Part shown: one piece after another, positions 5,067 through 5,682 of the stretch
Position numbering within the stretch: the stretch's first letter is position 1
Layout: every line of letters starts with the position of its first letter
Made by a program: the position numbers and the translations under genes
The notes under the pieces: generated by a model
The model's input: only the letters and a program-made list of their open reading frames with translations
Database searches by the model: none
What the model was told of the DNA's origin: nothing
From: Nitrospira sp.
GTDB taxonomy: Bacteria; Nitrospirota; Nitrospiria; Nitrospirales; Nitrospiraceae
Reading direction: 5' to 3'
Length of the DNA: 5,682 nt
Assembly: GCA_024998705.1 (NCBI GenBank)
Contig: JACOEF010000288.1
Coordinates: forward strand, 1-5,682

Positions 5067-5648
5067 ATGAACAACAGCGACCATGCAGTGGAGCAGACAG
5101 GTCGACGCACAGCACTGTGTGCCCGTCAGGCCTCCGCGTTGTCGGGGTTTCACTACAGGGTCAGCGATGTCGCCGGCCGGCTCGTGGGCGAGGTGATCTG
5201 GCCCAACATGGCCCAGGCGAAGAACGCGCGCATTCGGTGGCATGGTTCAGACTCGTCACAAGGCACGGTCGCGATTACCTGTGGCGATCATCGCTACGAG
5301 GTCCAGTTTGAGTACCTCGATCGTGGGTGGGTCAACGACGTGCGCTTTACGCTGGTGGACGGAGAGCAGATACTCGCAGTCGCTGATCTGCGCTTTCCGC
5401 GTCGTATCTTCGCGCGCGGCCGTGTGCGCATCCTGAAGCCGTTCGATGGCATGCTCCTGCGGCAAAAAGGCTGGTTCCGTCGCCGCTACTCGGTTGAGAA
5501 CGACTCCGGCGTGATCGGTATGGTTGAGGACCGCGCGGCGATTATGGCGGTTCGGGAGATGTCGATCGATTTGCCGGATACCGTGGACATTCCGACCAAG
5601 CTGTTTGTCTTTTTCTTGGCCGCACACCTGCTCCAGACCCAGGCCTGA
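5067..5648 (+). CDS. Beta-rich protein of unknown function with a C-terminal hydrophobic helix (possible tubby/LURP-one/scramblase-like fold)
   Basis: This 193-residue protein has no signal peptide and is probably cytoplasmic. Most of its length alternates short beta-type strands and turns (GFHYRVSDVAGRLVGEVIWP, YEVQFEYLDRGWVNDVRFTL, GEQILAVADLRFP, GRVRILKPFDGMLL, RRRYSVENDSGVIGMVEDR). It ends in IDLPDTVDIP followed by a hydrophobic helix, TKLFVFFLAAHLLQTQA. A strand-rich body closed by a buried C-terminal hydrophobic helix is the layout of the tubby C-terminal/LURP-one/scramblase superfamily; I offer this as a structural hypothesis, not a recognised match. The ATG at 5067 is preferred over the in-frame ATG at 5028 because the best upstream promoter would start transcription beyond 5028; neither has a strong ribosome binding site. 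It is divergent from the Slp-family gene. No clear terminator is visible after the stop before the window ends. Confidence 0.75.
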   Translation: MNNSDHAVEQTGRRTALCARQASALSGFHYRVSDVAGRLVGEVIWPNMAQAKNARIRWHGSDSSQGTVAITCGDHRYEVQFEYLDRGWVNDVRFTLVDGEQILAVADLRFPRRIFARGRVRILKPFDGMLLRQKGWFRRRYSVENDSGVIGMVEDRAAIMAVREMSIDLPDTVDIPTKLFVFFLAAHLLQTQA

Positions 5649-5682
5649 ATACCAGGTCTAAAAATCCACTGATGCCCCCCCC

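Noticed and set aside
4610..5110. Minus-strand 166-codon frame upstream of and overlapping the Slp-family gene
   Set aside because: It overlaps the lipoprotein gene in another frame for about 200 bases and runs antisense into the gene at 5067. No domain was recognised, although the stretch near 4860-5000 reads somewhat protein-like.
5634..5662. AGACC/GGTCT inverted repeat and CAGGTCT near the right edge
   Set aside because: The stem is only 5 bp, followed by A and not U on the plus strand, and similarity to the element end is limited to seven bases. Too weak for a terminator or a fourth repeat end.

Overview
The window suggests a Gram-negative environmental bacterium of moderately high GC. 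Three genes encode envelope proteins: a TolC-type outer-membrane efflux channel, an Slp-type lipoprotein with a lipobox, and a probably exported DUF1264 protein. The gene types and the small cysteine-rich efflux-operon protein resemble what I remember from Nitrospira-like bacteria, but this is an impression and not a search result.

Layout. Positions 1-1122 (minus strand) hold a two-gene unit: a small Cys/Met/His-containing exported or membrane-anchored protein, then the start of a TolC/CusC-family outer-membrane channel that runs off the left edge. The usual membrane-fusion and RND pump genes would be expected beyond that edge. A candidate promoter lies near 1183-1212. A 9-base perfect complementarity between the tolC-like ribosome binding site and a segment just after the upstream stop codon suggests translational coupling.

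Positions 1377-3220 look like an accessory patch. Two diverged copies (about 380 bp) of a non-autonomous, inverted-repeat-bounded element lie in the same orientation and bracket a DUF1264 (oil-body-associated protein-like) gene and a decayed 3' fragment of a threonine tRNA. The DUF1264 gene has a strong Shine-Dalgarno sequence abutting a perfect 16-bp palindrome, and a hairpin follows its stop codon.

Positions 3221-3646 hold no intact gene. A plus-strand reading frame there looks coding but carries an in-frame stop, so I call it a probable pseudogene. Positions 3647-4042 (minus) encode a four-helix membrane protein of unknown function, possibly expressed from a leaderless transcript. A small relic of the same element ends lies at 4187-4243. 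Positions 4258-4809 (minus) encode the Slp-family lipoprotein. It is divergent from a plus-strand gene at 5067-5648 of unknown function, whose beta-rich sequence and terminal hydrophobic helix recall the tubby/LURP-one/scramblase fold.

I do not see a CRISPR array, defence system, retron, phage module or intact transposase. The most notable signals are the element pair with the tRNA fragment around DUF1264, and the RNA-level control predicted for the efflux operon.
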